Virus record (IMG/VR): IMGVR_UViG_3300037086_000458
Span: 1 to 64,000 of that record
DNA from: a virus
Length of the DNA: 64,000 nt
Strand: one strand, 5' to 3'
Shown here: positions 15,595 to 24,038 of the stretch, piece by piece
How the letters are laid out: each line of letters begins with the position of its first letter
How positions within the stretch are numbered: the first letter of the stretch is position 1
Program-made: the position numbers and the translations under genes
The notes under the pieces: model-generated
The model's input: the letters and a program-made list of their open reading frames with translations, nothing else
What the model was told of the DNA's origin: nothing
Databases searched by the model: none

Positions 15595-16332
15595 CTAAAT
15601 AGGGTTCACAATAGTTGTATAGACCGTTTTTCCATTCTGTTTTGAAGCGATTAAGTTTTGACCAACTTTACCCGGATAAAGTACATGGTCGATTAGACTT
15701 ATGTGGACCCATTGATCAAACTCAAGAATTAATTGCGCGTAGGGTATTTTTGATGAGAATGCTATCTTATTATAGGCTTCTCTTAAAGGTATTTTATAAT
15801 GGGTGTCCGCTGCTTCAGCTACCGTGTGCTGAGAATTCTTAGCTCCACCAACTGAGCTATTTAGGGCAAAACATCTAAATGCTGATGTGATAAAGGTAGG
15901 CCCTATAAGAATGATGACAGGCTCAAGTATTTCATTACATAGTCTCCTAAGATTATCAAGGTATTTAAGACCTTCCTGTCTGTTTTGTTCAATAATATTT
16001 CTATTTTCTGTTATAGTCATCATTCCAAAATTAAAATTAGGGCTAAGCTGGTAATCTAGACCTATTATTATGTTAGGGGTAATAGGTACAGGGGCTGTTG
16101 AAGCTTGTGGTGCTGGAGCAGTTGTAGGGGCAGCTGTAGGAGGTATTGTTGAAGTCCTTGGTACTGATGCTGGGGCAGCTTTTTTAAGAGCTCCTAAGGC
16201 AAATATTACAACAGGAGCGATAGCTACAATATACTTCCAGGACTTTTTGACCCATTGAGTACGTCTAAAAATTATAAGTATTATGCCTATTATTACAAAA
16301 CCTGCTAGTGCCTCCCATTGGTAGGTGTTCAT
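15595..16332 (-). CDS. Membrane-anchored M15-type peptidase (cell-wall hydrolase)
   Basis: The 245-residue protein has two hydrophobic segments near residues 8-22 and 33-48. A proline/alanine/threonine linker spans about 53-85. The C-terminal domain is like Peptidase_M15_3: ITSAFRCFALNSSVGG, then SQHTVAEAAD (metal His and Asp) and WVHISL (second metal His). Such enzymes cleave peptidoglycan cross-bridges during entry or lysis. The tether suggests a host-membrane-anchored lytic or cell-wall-modifying role. Its stop faces the small rightward gene. Confidence 0.75.
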   Translation of the reverse strand: MNTYQWEALAGFVIIGIILIIFRRTQWVKKSWKYIVAIAPVVIFALGALKKAAPASVPRTSTIPPTAAPTTAPAPQASTAPVPITPNIIIGLDYQLSPNFNFGMMTITENRNIIEQNRQEGLKYLDNLRRLCNEILEPVIILIGPTFITSAFRCFALNSSVGGAKNSQHTVAEAADTHYKIPLREAYNKIAFSSKIPYAQLILEFDQWVHISLIDHVLYPGKVGQNLIASKQNGKTVYTTIVNPI

Positions 16333-16342
16333 ATGATCTCCT

Positions 16343-17266
16343 TTAAGGGTAATTGGTAACTTCTTTTTCTAAATCAAGTATTTTTTTATAAAGCTCTATT
16401 GTTTTATCATTTAATATGGGCTTCGTTTGATACGTTCTTATTAATATCCTCTTAGGATGCAAAAATTCTTTTCTATTATCTTCTATTACGACCCTGTTGT
16501 TTATTAAAGGGACTTTAAATTTAAATACACTGCCGAATACATCTATTTTGCACTCATCACCTATAAGATCTTGTGTAGGAGTTATACCGTAATTTACACA
16601 AAGTTTATCTTTTTCTATGGTATACCTAAGATCTTCTTTTATTTTTAATTTTATTATAACATCCCCTGGTGAACTGTGGGGATAATGATTGCCTCTCCCG
16701 TTTAAAACTATACATTTATTATGATAGTCGGATATTTTTACATGAAAGTTATACTCTATAACTTCCTCTTTTGTCTTTTTCCCCTTACAAGTTTTACAAA
16801 TGTATCCTTTTTTAACACCAAGCCCATTACAGGATGGACATGAACAGATACTCTTTTTTTTAAACATCCCTAATATCTTATTATCTATCTTCCCAGTACC
16901 TTTACATAGATCACACAGTCCGTTTTCTATGTTATTGGTTCCAAATCCTGAACAAATTGGGCAGGGTATTATTTTTTTTATGTTTATACTTTTTTTTCTA
17001 TCAAAATAGAGATCTTCTATAGTAATGTCCATCTCTACATAAATTGTATCGCCTGTATTAGAAATAATTATGTTTTTCTTAAGTATTGAGGGATCTTTTC
17101 TAATTATTTCATAGGCGTTTGTTATTTTTTTGAAAGATTCTTCAGCCTCTTGATCATTAGGGTGTTTATCAGGGTGATATAAAAAAGAAAGACGTCTAAA
17201 GCTATCTCTGACGTCTTCTTCTGAACATCCCGGTTGTAATTCTAAAGCTTCAATAGGGTTTATCAT
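16343..17266 (-). CDS. dnaJ: DnaJ-type co-chaperone
   Basis: A J domain occupies residues 1-60 with the HPD signature at 31-33, which stimulates DnaK ATPase. A zinc region of four CxxC-type repeats follows (CPICSGFG, CDLCKGTG, CPSCNGLG, CKTCKGKK). The C-terminal substrate-binding beta domains complete it. The glycine/phenylalanine linker is nearly absent. At 307 residues it is shorter than host DnaJ (about 375). A phage copy probably redirects host DnaK to capsid folding or replication-complex remodelling. The start ATG overlaps the stop of 17263-17658 by 4 bases. Confidence 0.88.
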   Translation of the reverse strand: MINPIEALELQPGCSEEDVRDSFRRLSFLYHPDKHPNDQEAEESFKKITNAYEIIRKDPSILKKNIIISNTGDTIYVEMDITIEDLYFDRKKSINIKKIIPCPICSGFGTNNIENGLCDLCKGTGKIDNKILGMFKKKSICSCPSCNGLGVKKGYICKTCKGKKTKEEVIEYNFHVKISDYHNKCIVLNGRGNHYPHSSPGDVIIKLKIKEDLRYTIEKDKLCVNYGITPTQDLIGDECKIDVFGSVFKFKVPLINNRVVIEDNRKEFLHPKRILIRTYQTKPILNDKTIELYKKILDLEKEVTNYP

Positions 17267-17658
17267 TTAACATTAAGACCTGCTTTTGATAATTGTTTAA
17301 TGAGGTCTTTCTCCAAATTTTTTTCTATTTCTTTGTCTTCTTTTTTATCCCCAGTTAATTTATAGACTTTTCCATGTAATATCTTTGCAGTATCCTCTAT
17401 ATTGGGATCTTCGATTGGGGTTGTAGCAATATTTTCTCTTTTATACACTACAAAAGAAAGAAGTAGTATCTTATCTTCGTAGGAAAGACCCTTAAGAGGG
17501 TCCTTCGCATTATTATCTACGTGATCCTTTACTTTTTTTATTAATTCCGGAGAGTTTTCATTGAGCTTTTTAACATCTTCTTCAGTGAGACTTTCCAAGC
17601 TTAATTTATTAAGATCTTCCGAAATTTTTTTTATGATGCTGCTTAGAATTATTCTCAT
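17263..17658 (-). CDS. Unrecognised helical protein, 131 aa
   Basis: A charged, mostly helical protein without cysteines; family not recognised. It is translationally coupled to dnaJ and lies five bases from the tandem virion-like pair upstream. A short assembly or scaffold role is possible from context only. Confidence 0.5.
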   Translation of the reverse strand: MRIILSSIIKKISEDLNKLSLESLTEEDVKKLNENSPELIKKVKDHVDNNAKDPLKGLSYEDKILLLSFVVYKRENIATTPIEDPNIEDTAKILHGKVYKLTGDKKEDKEIEKNLEKDLIKQLSKAGLNVK

Positions 17659-17663
17659 ATGGA

Positions 17664-18092
17664 TTAATTATATTCAAAAACGAATCTATAGTTAGCAGTA
17701 CCAGCACCAACTATTGAGTTAGATCCTATGTTAAGATCAAGCCATATGTATTCTGGATGTATTGGGTCTAAAGATAATCCATAATCACTTGTAGTAAAAT
17801 CACTGACACCAGGATCTGTTATAAAATAATCTGAAATCCTAGGGTCCCCAGGATAGATTCCTGTTATTGCATCAGATGCTTTGGCACAACCAAACATAGC
17901 GTGGTTAAAACCACCATTATTCTCAAGAAAAATGGAAAGGGCCGACATATCCCCAACAATAATTGGTTTTATTACTGCGGTATGTTGACAATAACTGCCT
18001 TTTATGATGGTCCCAAAATTAAGTCCCGTGATATCAGAGGACAATAAACTCATATCAAACGGGTTATAGGCTTCTACTCTTGTGATTGACAT
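17664..18092 (-). CDS. Virion-like beta protein, paralogue A
   Basis: This 142-residue protein and its neighbour at 18108-18530 are tandem paralogues. Shared features include SxDITGxxFG near residues 19-27, a central NNGG(F/Y) segment, a YIWLD motif, and the identical C-terminus NYRFVFEYN. The composition (beta-rich, few charges, ITG repeats) suggests a virion surface or decoration protein with an Ig-like fold. No family name can be assigned. Confidence 0.55.
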   Translation of the reverse strand: MSITRVEAYNPFDMSLLSSDITGLNFGTIIKGSYCQHTAVIKPIIVGDMSALSIFLENNGGFNHAMFGCAKASDAITGIYPGDPRISDYFITDPGVSDFTTSDYGLSLDPIHPEYIWLDLNIGSNSIVGAGTANYRFVFEYN

Positions 18093-18107
18093 AATATTTT
18101 TCCTTTC

Positions 18108-18530
18108 TTAATTGTACTCAAAAACAAATCTATAGTTCACATTATTCGTTGAGCCTGTTTCAGTTAAACCTACCTGTACGTCTAGCCAAATGTAATCACA
18201 AGGATTGCCTGATACTCCATAAGGGCCGGTGGCATCGCTTACTAAAATAAAGTGATCTGATATTATTGGTCCTGATGCTCCAGGGATGTCTGATTCTACT
18301 CCGGTAATAAGATCGGAGGATACCATATATCCAAATTGTGACTGGGAATACCCGCCGTTGTTCTGCAGATATAACAAAATTCCGGTGAATAGATCTTCAT
18401 TAGTCTTAAAAGGCTGAATAAGAACTGGAGATGCGCAATGCTCCCCTTGATGGATATTGCCAAAATCAATACCTGTTATATCTTCAGAAATTAAATTACC
18501 AGTTTGAGGACTGTATGCTCTAATTTGCAT
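18108..18530 (-). CDS. Virion-like beta protein, paralogue B
   Basis: A 140-residue paralogue of 17664-18092, separated by 15 bases and sharing the N-terminal DITGIDFG, the YIWLDVQVG segment and the C-terminal NYRFVFEYN. The two differ most in the central loop (residues about 65-105), the usual pattern for surface-exposed proteins that duplicate and diverge. Confidence 0.55.
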   Translation of the reverse strand: MQIRAYSPQTGNLISEDITGIDFGNIHQGEHCASPVLIQPFKTNEDLFTGILLYLQNNGGYSQSQFGYMVSSDLITGVESDIPGASGPIISDHFILVSDATGPYGVSGNPCDYIWLDVQVGLTETGSTNNVNYRFVFEYN

Positions 18531-18603
18531 TAAAAACCTGTGGTTAAGATTTATTTAATGAAATTATTATTAATAAAGTATTATCGGGACCGCTAATTAA
18601 AAA

Positions 18604-19704
18604 CTACAAATCCTTTTCAAGGATTTCTTTTATGAATAGGGCCCGGTGGGTGTAAGTATGGTTTTCTGAGATTTTTTTGTAGGCATTAAAAGCCATTGTT
18701 TCTCTTTTACGTTTACCCTCACCTATAAGATAATACTCAGCTGCTTTAGCTAAAGAGGGCCCATCTGAGAAGAACCCAACTTCTTTATCCGTGAAAATTT
18801 CATGAGCTTCTGCTCGGGTGTCATCAAGAAGCATGAATCCTTGGCATAAAGGCACCTCATAGGCCCTAGGATTTAAGCTTTCGGCTTGGGTAGGTATCTT
18901 GTAGGGGTTCTTATAAGAGTTGTTCCTGGCATTCCATTTGGGATCCCTGTGGATGTTTATAACTATCTTGGCCCCGTTATAATAACTTATGGTCTCTGCA
19001 TGAGGTACAGTCCTTGCATCAAACACATATTTCCAAAGAGGGGATTTTCTGGACATATACATCATATGACCACATATTTTGAAATTAAGCTTATATTTTT
19101 CTACGACAGGGATTAAATGTTCTAATAATTTTGCTCGGTTAGGGTATAAAGCCCCCAAAAAGAGGATATCACTATGATATTTTTTAGAGAGTTTGTTTAT
19201 TGGAAGCTTTCCGCATTCAAAAGTGCATGCAGCAGTAGGACAGTAATAAGTGTTTTTTAAATTTTCATTATTTCCTATGACACGTTCATTGGAGAAGTAA
19301 TAGTCTATGGAGTCTAAATTGTCCAAAAGGGGTTTACTTGTATGGGGGTCTTCGGTGGCGACTACTACATTTTTTATGTGATAGAGATTTTTATATATAA
19401 AAGATGGGATATTTAAACCACCAATGAACATTACGTGGGTAAAATTGTTGTCTTTAATCAGGGCGGTTGAGTGTGCTATATGGTAGCACATTTTTTCAGA
19501 TAGGACTTCTCTGAACTGGTGGTAGGGGAACCCTTCATAAGCGACCCCTAAGCTCTTAAAAGCTCTTTGATATCCATAATAAACATCTGTAAGAGCAAAA
19601 GAGGCTGTATCAGCTACCAGAAGTATCTTTAATTTTGGATCTTTGTTGTCTTTATGAGAGAAAACCCCAGGCTTTGTATTGATAGCTGAATTGAGTTTTA
19701 ACAT
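18604..19704 (-). CDS. CgeB-like glycosyltransferase
   Basis: The 366-residue protein has two Rossmann-like halves. Characteristic segments are KILLVADTASF near residue 26, VVVATEDPHTSK near residue 113, SDILFLGALYPNR near residue 179, and the donor-binding region ending LNPRAYEVPLCQGFMLLDD near residue 286. These match the CgeB/Glyco_trans_1_2 group of GT-B enzymes. In phages they glycosylate DNA, virion proteins or cell-surface sugars; the acceptor is unknown. The gene is next to the two virion-like paralogues, so virion glycosylation is one possibility. Confidence 0.75.
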   Translation of the reverse strand: MLKLNSAINTKPGVFSHKDNKDPKLKILLVADTASFALTDVYYGYQRAFKSLGVAYEGFPYHQFREVLSEKMCYHIAHSTALIKDNNFTHVMFIGGLNIPSFIYKNLYHIKNVVVATEDPHTSKPLLDNLDSIDYYFSNERVIGNNENLKNTYYCPTAACTFECGKLPINKLSKKYHSDILFLGALYPNRAKLLEHLIPVVEKYKLNFKICGHMMYMSRKSPLWKYVFDARTVPHAETISYYNGAKIVINIHRDPKWNARNNSYKNPYKIPTQAESLNPRAYEVPLCQGFMLLDDTRAEAHEIFTDKEVGFFSDGPSLAKAAEYYLIGEGKRKRETMAFNAYKKISENHTYTHRALFIKEILEKDL

Positions 19705-19746
19705 ATATAAATTGATTTTGTATGCTGGAGTAGATCCACTTCGAGG

Positions 19747-19952
19747 TTGTTTAAAGTCAGTACTTTATCCTGTACACTGAGACTTTGGTCTCTGTTTAAT
19801 ACAGAATTTTCAGAGCTACAGACTTGTGGAGTATCTGTAGGTGAGTTCTGGAACTTTACTTTAAACTTCTGCATAAGATTTCTCTTAAGCCCTCTAATCA
19901 ACTCTTACGTTGAATCTCACGATTCAAGCCACGTTATTCTGTGGTAGCTGAC
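19747..19952 (+). mobile_element. Degenerate IS200/IS605-type right end with structured RNA-like body
   Basis: The end CAAGCCACG...GTGGTAGCTGAC (hairpin 19929-19944) matches the right ends at 127 and 4273 with changes. Upstream are hairpins GAGAC-TTTG-GTCTC and CTACAGA/TCTGTAG extended by TTCAGA/TTCTGGAA, the look of an omega-RNA scaffold. No left end is recognised. It covers the 3' end of the leftward gene 19924-20319. Confidence 0.5.
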
Positions 19953-20319
19953 GTACAGAAGTTCTCAATATTCCGGTTTCTTCCTCTACGGAATAAACCT
20001 GTATTATCTTATCTTTATTAAATCCTATATTCCTTGCAAGTACTTTTACTTTTCTATCTTTTAAATCAAATATCCCTGTCTGTGTAAAGAACCAATCTTC
20101 AGGTTTAATATGGGGATAATCGTTTTTATCTATTTTAATTATACTTTTACCTTGCCATAATAATTCAAGTGCCACTAATTCATTCTTATCAATCTCGGAC
20201 CAATTAGTGGCACATTTTTTTTGTAATTTGTTACTATAATAATTTTCTCTTTCTTTGGCTATGCTTCCATTAGCATAGTGAGCAATGAGCCCTGTGAAGT
20301 TAGGTTCTTTTTGGAGCAT
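19924..20319 (-). CDS. Unrecognised protein, 131 aa, end formed by a mobile-element end
   Basis: Family not recognised; an alpha/beta protein with no clear motif. Its final residues (RQLPQNNVA) are encoded by the complement of the IS200/IS605-type right end at 19929-19952, parallel to the gene at 87-308 (QLP shared). Its start overlaps the upstream basic protein gene by 20 bases. The original C-terminus may have been lost. Confidence 0.5.
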   Translation of the reverse strand: MLQKEPNFTGLIAHYANGSIAKERENYYSNKLQKKCATNWSEIDKNELVALELLWQGKSIIKIDKNDYPHIKPEDWFFTQTGIFDLKDRKVKVLARNIGFNKDKIIQVYSVEEETGILRTSVRQLPQNNVA

Positions 20320-20638
20320 GTATTTTTTTCGGTTTGAAAGGTTTCGCTACAGAGTGTGTTGGCTTCTTAGGTTTAATTATTTTTAATTTAGGTATTTTAG
20401 GTTTTAATGTTCTTCTCTGAGACAGCCATTTTGGTTTTTGTCTTTTATATAATTTTCTTGTACTTAAAAATGGTTTGTTTTTTACTAGATATCTTTTTCT
20501 TCTTAGTAATATTTTCCTTTTATTTTTTCTATAGTATGTTCTTCTCTTGAGCTTCTCGCCAGGTTTTCTTCTTTTAAGTTTTTTAAACAGTCTTCTTTTA
20601 TAGCTAAGAATAACTCGAAATACTTTTTCTTCTACCAT
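20300..20638 (-). CDS. Highly basic lysine/arginine-rich protein, 112 aa
   Basis: More than 40 percent of residues are lysine or arginine, with runs such as KLKRRKPGEKLKRR, YYRKNKRKILLRRKRY and repeated PK(I/L)PKLK segments. It should bind nucleic acid or condense DNA. Similar basic proteins are found as minor components of large phages. The family is not identified, and low complexity lowers confidence. Confidence 0.5.
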   Translation of the reverse strand: MVEEKVFRVILSYKRRLFKKLKRRKPGEKLKRRTYYRKNKRKILLRRKRYLVKNKPFLSTRKLYKRQKPKWLSQRRTLKPKIPKLKIIKPKKPTHSVAKPFKPKKIHAPKRT

Positions 20639-20654
20639 TGGTTTTCCTTTTTAT

Positions 20655-20979
20655 GATCCCCATGAGAGAAAACCACGGGCCTTGTGCCCGTGGATGAATC
20701 GAATCATTAAATTACTTGATATTCTTAATCACTTCTATTATATTTAAAATCGGATTTAAGGTCTCATCAAAGCTGAAAATGCTGGATGAAAATAAAAACT
20801 TTAAATCTAACTTTGTTCCTTGCTTCAACTTTAATTAGTTGATTCGGAGCACTTAAATTTCTGTTAAAAACTCAGACTAGGGATGTAGTCTGTTGAGCGA
20901 CCACCGCTTCGCCATAAGGCGTATGCGTTGGTAAGGGCTCATGGAAGCCACGCCCCTTGTGGGCGTGTGGAGCATTCAC
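20655..20979 (+). mobile_element. Transposase-less IS200/IS605-type element, second full copy
   Basis: The left end GATCCCCATGAGAG with a CCACGGGC...GCCCGTGG hairpin (20673-20693) aligns with the left end at 3861-3910, including the following GAATCGA. The right-end hairpin CACGCCC-CTTGT-GGGCGTG (20949-20967) precedes GGAGCATTCAC. Interior stems include CAGACTA/TAGTCTG and the nested CCAcCGC...GCGTTGG. There is no reading frame inside. It fills the gene-free gap 20639-21064. Confidence 0.65.
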
Positions 20980-21064
20980 ATAGTACACCTCATTAGATAT
21001 TATATAAAAAGGTTATTAAAAAAGCATTTTCTCCGGCCATACTTATTCAGAAGGTAGGGGACAT

Positions 21065-21280
21065 TTAATCTTTTTTAAAAAAAGTAACTGTTGCACAATC
21101 ACAATAAATACTTTTTACGGTGTTCAAATAATCTTCTTGTGCTGGTTTTAAATAGAGCCCACGGATAAGAACCTTCTTAAGTCCGTCTTCAGATGGGATT
21201 TCCTCAGCTGAAATATATTTATCTATGACAAGATTATCGTGTACAGATTGGCTTAATTTACTTACGGATTCGTTATCCAT
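21065..21280 (-). CDS. Unrecognised protein, 71 aa
   Basis: An acidic protein with no recognisable motif, apart from a C-terminal SIYCDCATVTFF segment with two cysteines. It sits at the end of a leftward cluster that continues at 21312. Function unknown. Confidence 0.45.
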   Translation of the reverse strand: MDNESVSKLSQSVHDNLVIDKYISAEEIPSEDGLKKVLIRGLYLKPAQEDYLNTVKSIYCDCATVTFFKKD

Positions 21281-21311
21281 AGAATTTAGCTTTCTTTAAA
21301 GTACTTAAATA

Positions 21312-21623
21312 TTATTTATTAAAAGCGTCATATTTGGAAAGTTGTTTCACAAGAATTCTATGCGTGACTTTGGCCATTTTAATAGCATCAATAAGTTCTT
21401 CCTTAGTCCAATCGCGGTGAGGGCATCCTACTTCATGGAACCAGTCCGTAGGGTGGAACCGGCAACAAAAAGTAACTTTTTCTTTTAGCTCGTCCATTTT
21501 TTTATCGGATAACTTATCAAGGCTGTCCGGAAAACCATCATCCACTACAATATACTGAAGGCTATCTGTGGAAGTAAGTTGTGCCATGGTGTCCTTCAAA
21601 TCTGTGTCATCTTTTAAATTCAT
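21312..21623 (-). CDS. Unrecognised protein, 103 aa
   Basis: The C-terminal half carries a clear cysteine/histidine cluster (CCRFHPTDWFHEVGCPHRDW, residues about 52-71) that probably binds a metal. This follows a helical acidic N-terminus. It ends in a helical segment resembling small phage regulators. Family not recognised. Confidence 0.5.
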   Translation of the reverse strand: MNLKDDTDLKDTMAQLTSTDSLQYIVVDDGFPDSLDKLSDKKMDELKEKVTFCCRFHPTDWFHEVGCPHRDWTKEELIDAIKMAKVTHRILVKQLSKYDAFNK

Positions 21624-21626
21624 ATA

Positions 21627-22313
21627 TTAGACCTCTCTGTCCAAAGGAGCTATTATTTCTTTTTGAGGATCAACATAATCGTCTACCTGTTTTAAGTGGG
21701 GGACTATCCAGCCTTGTTGTTGGAACCACTGTAATTGATCATCGCACCCCATCCCATTTGTATTTACCCAAGTGGTTGGAATTGGAACAGGATTTAATTT
21801 TAATCTTGGTAATGCTTTAACTAAAAAGGCAAAATATTCTAAGAGGAATGTACCAAACATAGCACATACAGGTCTTTTAGGATCAGTAGGTTTGTTTTCA
21901 AGGTCACGTATAAGGTTATCAATCCCATAAGTGTAGCCCATTTTATCTTGACCGTGTAACCAAGCAGCAACTTTATCTTGCAACATAGGGTATTTTATAA
22001 GGGCTGGCCAAATGGCCACGGCTGAAATATATTTAACCTCATCTGAACCTAATTCTTGTTCATAGTAATACCTACCCTGATCATCTGCAGGCCAAGACAT
22101 CCCTCGTGATTCAATGAGACCGTTGTCTTTGATTAGCACAATATCTGTGTGCGAAGGTACATCTTTTATAGTACAACCAAGCAGCCCACGCCAGAAGCCT
22201 GCTTTGCGATCAATCTCTCCAAAGGAAACAAGATCTGATATTATACTCGCTGAATCTTTCCATAGACAAAAGGCCCCTGTGCATAAAACTGAAGTATCAA
22301 GTACTGATTTCAT
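21627..22313 (-). CDS. Possible permuted papain-fold (YiiX/NlpC-like) protein
   Basis: The 228-residue protein has SHTDIVLIKDNG near residues 55-66 and RPVCAMFGTFLLEY near residues 148-161. In permuted NlpC/P60 (YiiX/LRAT-type) enzymes a His in SHxGI(V/Y) precedes a Cys in xCSxLVxxAY, and the order and spacing here fit loosely. If so, it could hydrolyse an amide or ester in the cell wall or membrane. It could also be an unrelated protein, so the assignment is tentative. Confidence 0.35.
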   Translation of the reverse strand: MKSVLDTSVLCTGAFCLWKDSASIISDLVSFGEIDRKAGFWRGLLGCTIKDVPSHTDIVLIKDNGLIESRGMSWPADDQGRYYYEQELGSDEVKYISAVAIWPALIKYPMLQDKVAAWLHGQDKMGYTYGIDNLIRDLENKPTDPKRPVCAMFGTFLLEYFAFLVKALPRLKLNPVPIPTTWVNTNGMGCDDQLQWFQQQGWIVPHLKQVDDYVDPQKEIIAPLDREV

Positions 22314-22315
22314 TT

Positions 22316-22972
22316 TTATTCCTTTTGGTTTATTGGATTCAAAGGTTCTGGCACTATTTTATTAGCTGCTGCATGATCTTTTTGGAATTTCCACAATCTG
22401 TATTCAGGGCTTTGGTTTAATTCTCTTTCTATCTGCTCATACTCTAAAAGAAGACTTTTAGATTTTTCTAAGTTTGGTCTTCTTTTAAGAAGAACTGATT
22501 TTATAGCTTCAAGTCTTTTTAATGGCTTTATAACTTTTTTATATCTCTTTGTTGCCCCTAAAAGCGATGAAGAATTTTTTAAACCATGACATTTTTTACA
22601 CTGATATATTTGTTCTTTGTCTTTATAGTTATTAGGTAAATAAAGCTTTAAGCAAATTTTTTTACATTGAGGGCACAAGACATACCATCTATACCCTCCT
22701 AAATAATTCTTCCTATATGAATATTCAAAAGTTTGTCCATTAAGGTTAAATTTTTTGAGACTCCTCTGGATCATTGCATGGACTAGCTCTTCATTCGCTT
22801 CTATGTCTCTATTTTTAATTTGTGAGGGTAATATCGTGGGCCAAAGATCTATCATTTCCTCAGGAGTTAAAGTATTTAATTTCTCCTTCATCTCTTTTTT
22901 TATTCTCAGACATAATTCTGAAAAACAAAAATACGTAGCAGATTCTGAAGGGATATATTTTGTTTTATTCAT
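22316..22972 (-). CDS. Zinc-ribbon protein of unknown role, 218 aa
   Basis: The centre (GGYRWYVLCPQCKKICLKLYLP...YQCKKCHGL) matches a zinc ribbon pattern, GGxRxxxxCPxCxxxxxxLY...CxxCxxL, found in many proteins of mobile elements and phages. The C-terminus is helical and basic. It is separated by two bases from the upstream gene's stop. The role is unknown. It is not a TnpB-type nuclease: the RuvC motifs are missing. Confidence 0.55.
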   Translation of the reverse strand: MNKTKYIPSESATYFCFSELCLRIKKEMKEKLNTLTPEEMIDLWPTILPSQIKNRDIEANEELVHAMIQRSLKKFNLNGQTFEYSYRKNYLGGYRWYVLCPQCKKICLKLYLPNNYKDKEQIYQCKKCHGLKNSSSLLGATKRYKKVIKPLKRLEAIKSVLLKRRPNLEKSKSLLLEYEQIERELNQSPEYRLWKFQKDHAAANKIVPEPLNPINQKE

Positions 22973-23049
22973 ATTTACTTGAAATATTATTTATTCTTAT
23001 AAGTATCTTGCATATATTTAATGAAAAATTATGCATAGGATATTACAAA

Positions 23050-23520
23050 TTATCTATCATCCATCAGTCTTTTTTGATCTTTAACAGTAATTTTTATAAT
23101 GCTCTCAAGAAAATTTATAGCTATAACTATTATTTTTACAAAAATAGATGGATTCTTTTTAGCATCATCAAGAGATTTGTCGAGGATCCATTCCAAACAA
23201 TTTAATTCCGGGTATTTTTTATTTCTTAATGTAGGATTTTTAAGTTCATTATTGAATTCATCCTCGATATCTTTTTTTGAAAATTTGTAAACGAAGGCAT
23301 TACAACCATCTGGATTATTACACACATCTAAACCATTATTAAGATTTTTATTATATAAGCATACGTATAATTTTAAATGCTTGCTTCCATCTATGATTTC
23401 TAACTCCTTCCCATAAAAGCAATTTTTAGCCAACTTTTTTTTAGCATCTTGTAATTTATCAAACAATATTTTTCTCTTTAATTGCCTGTATCTGCGATAT
23501 ATTACGCCTGGACTTTTCAT
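23050..23520 (-). CDS. Unrecognised protein, 156 aa
   Basis: A lysine-rich protein with cysteines in the middle (LYVCLYNK, VCNNPDGCNAFVYKF) that may form a small metal site. A hydrophobic C-terminal helix (IFVKIIVIAINFLESII) could be a membrane or packing segment. The start overlaps the NYN gene stop by 4 bases. Function unknown. Confidence 0.5.
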   Translation of the reverse strand: MKSPGVIYRRYRQLKRKILFDKLQDAKKKLAKNCFYGKELEIIDGSKHLKLYVCLYNKNLNNGLDVCNNPDGCNAFVYKFSKKDIEDEFNNELKNPTLRNKKYPELNCLEWILDKSLDDAKKNPSIFVKIIVIAINFLESIIKITVKDQKRLMDDR

Positions 23521-24038
23521 TTTTTTTCTTCTTTACTTTTTTCATAATAAAAAAAGTTTTCATTTAAGAAATGTACACTGTCAGCATAGTCGCAAAGTTT
23601 CTTATTAAAACTAAGGCCTGGCAGCGACCATATCTCAACAGTTTTATTATTGGTCTTTAAGTGATCGCATAAATCAATGAAATCCCCGTCACCGCTCATA
23701 AGCACCCATTTATCAAATTCATCTATACGCTTCATACAATCTACGCATATAGACATATCCTGATCAGTACCTTTATAAAATTTTTTACCATCAGATCTTG
23801 TTACTACAGTAGCTATTTTAGAAGACAGTGTATACCCAAGGGATTTTAATAGGTTCTCAAAATTATATCCTTTTGATGAGGGCTCATTACTTCGAGCAGT
23901 GTAAGCTACCATGTCTACGATCGTTTCATCTTTTCTACTGTAGAAATGTTCCTTGATTTTATTGAAATCTATTTTTTTCCCTATGTTTTTTGCTGAAAGA
24001 AATAAATTCTGCACATCAAGTTGTATAAAAGTTCTCAT
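23517..24038 (-). CDS. NYN-domain (LabA-like) predicted ribonuclease
   Basis: The 173-residue protein shows the three acidic blocks of the PIN-like NYN fold: FIQLDVQNLF near residue 4, GTDQDMSICVD near residue 90, and VLMSGDGDFIDL near residue 112. NYN proteins such as LabA and YacP are metal-dependent RNases or RNA-binding regulators. It is translationally coupled to the Rad50-like C-terminal half (ATGA overlap). Whether the target is tRNA, mRNA or host RNA is not known. Confidence 0.8.
   Translation of the reverse strand: MRTFIQLDVQNLFLSAKNIGKKIDFNKIKEHFYSRKDETIVDMVAYTARSNEPSSKGYNFENLLKSLGYTLSSKIATVVTRSDGKKFYKGTDQDMSICVDCMKRIDEFDKWVLMSGDGDFIDLCDHLKTNNKTVEIWSLPGLSFNKKLCDYADSVHFLNENFFYYEKSKEEKK

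Noticed and set aside
19698-19947. Two overlapping small reading frames on opposite strands
   Set aside because: They coincide with the right-end element and its stems, and neither has a ribosome site or recognisable composition.
22316-22972. TnpB-like nuclease partner for the omega-RNA-like elements
   Set aside because: The protein has zinc knuckles but no RuvC DED motifs and is too short for TnpB.
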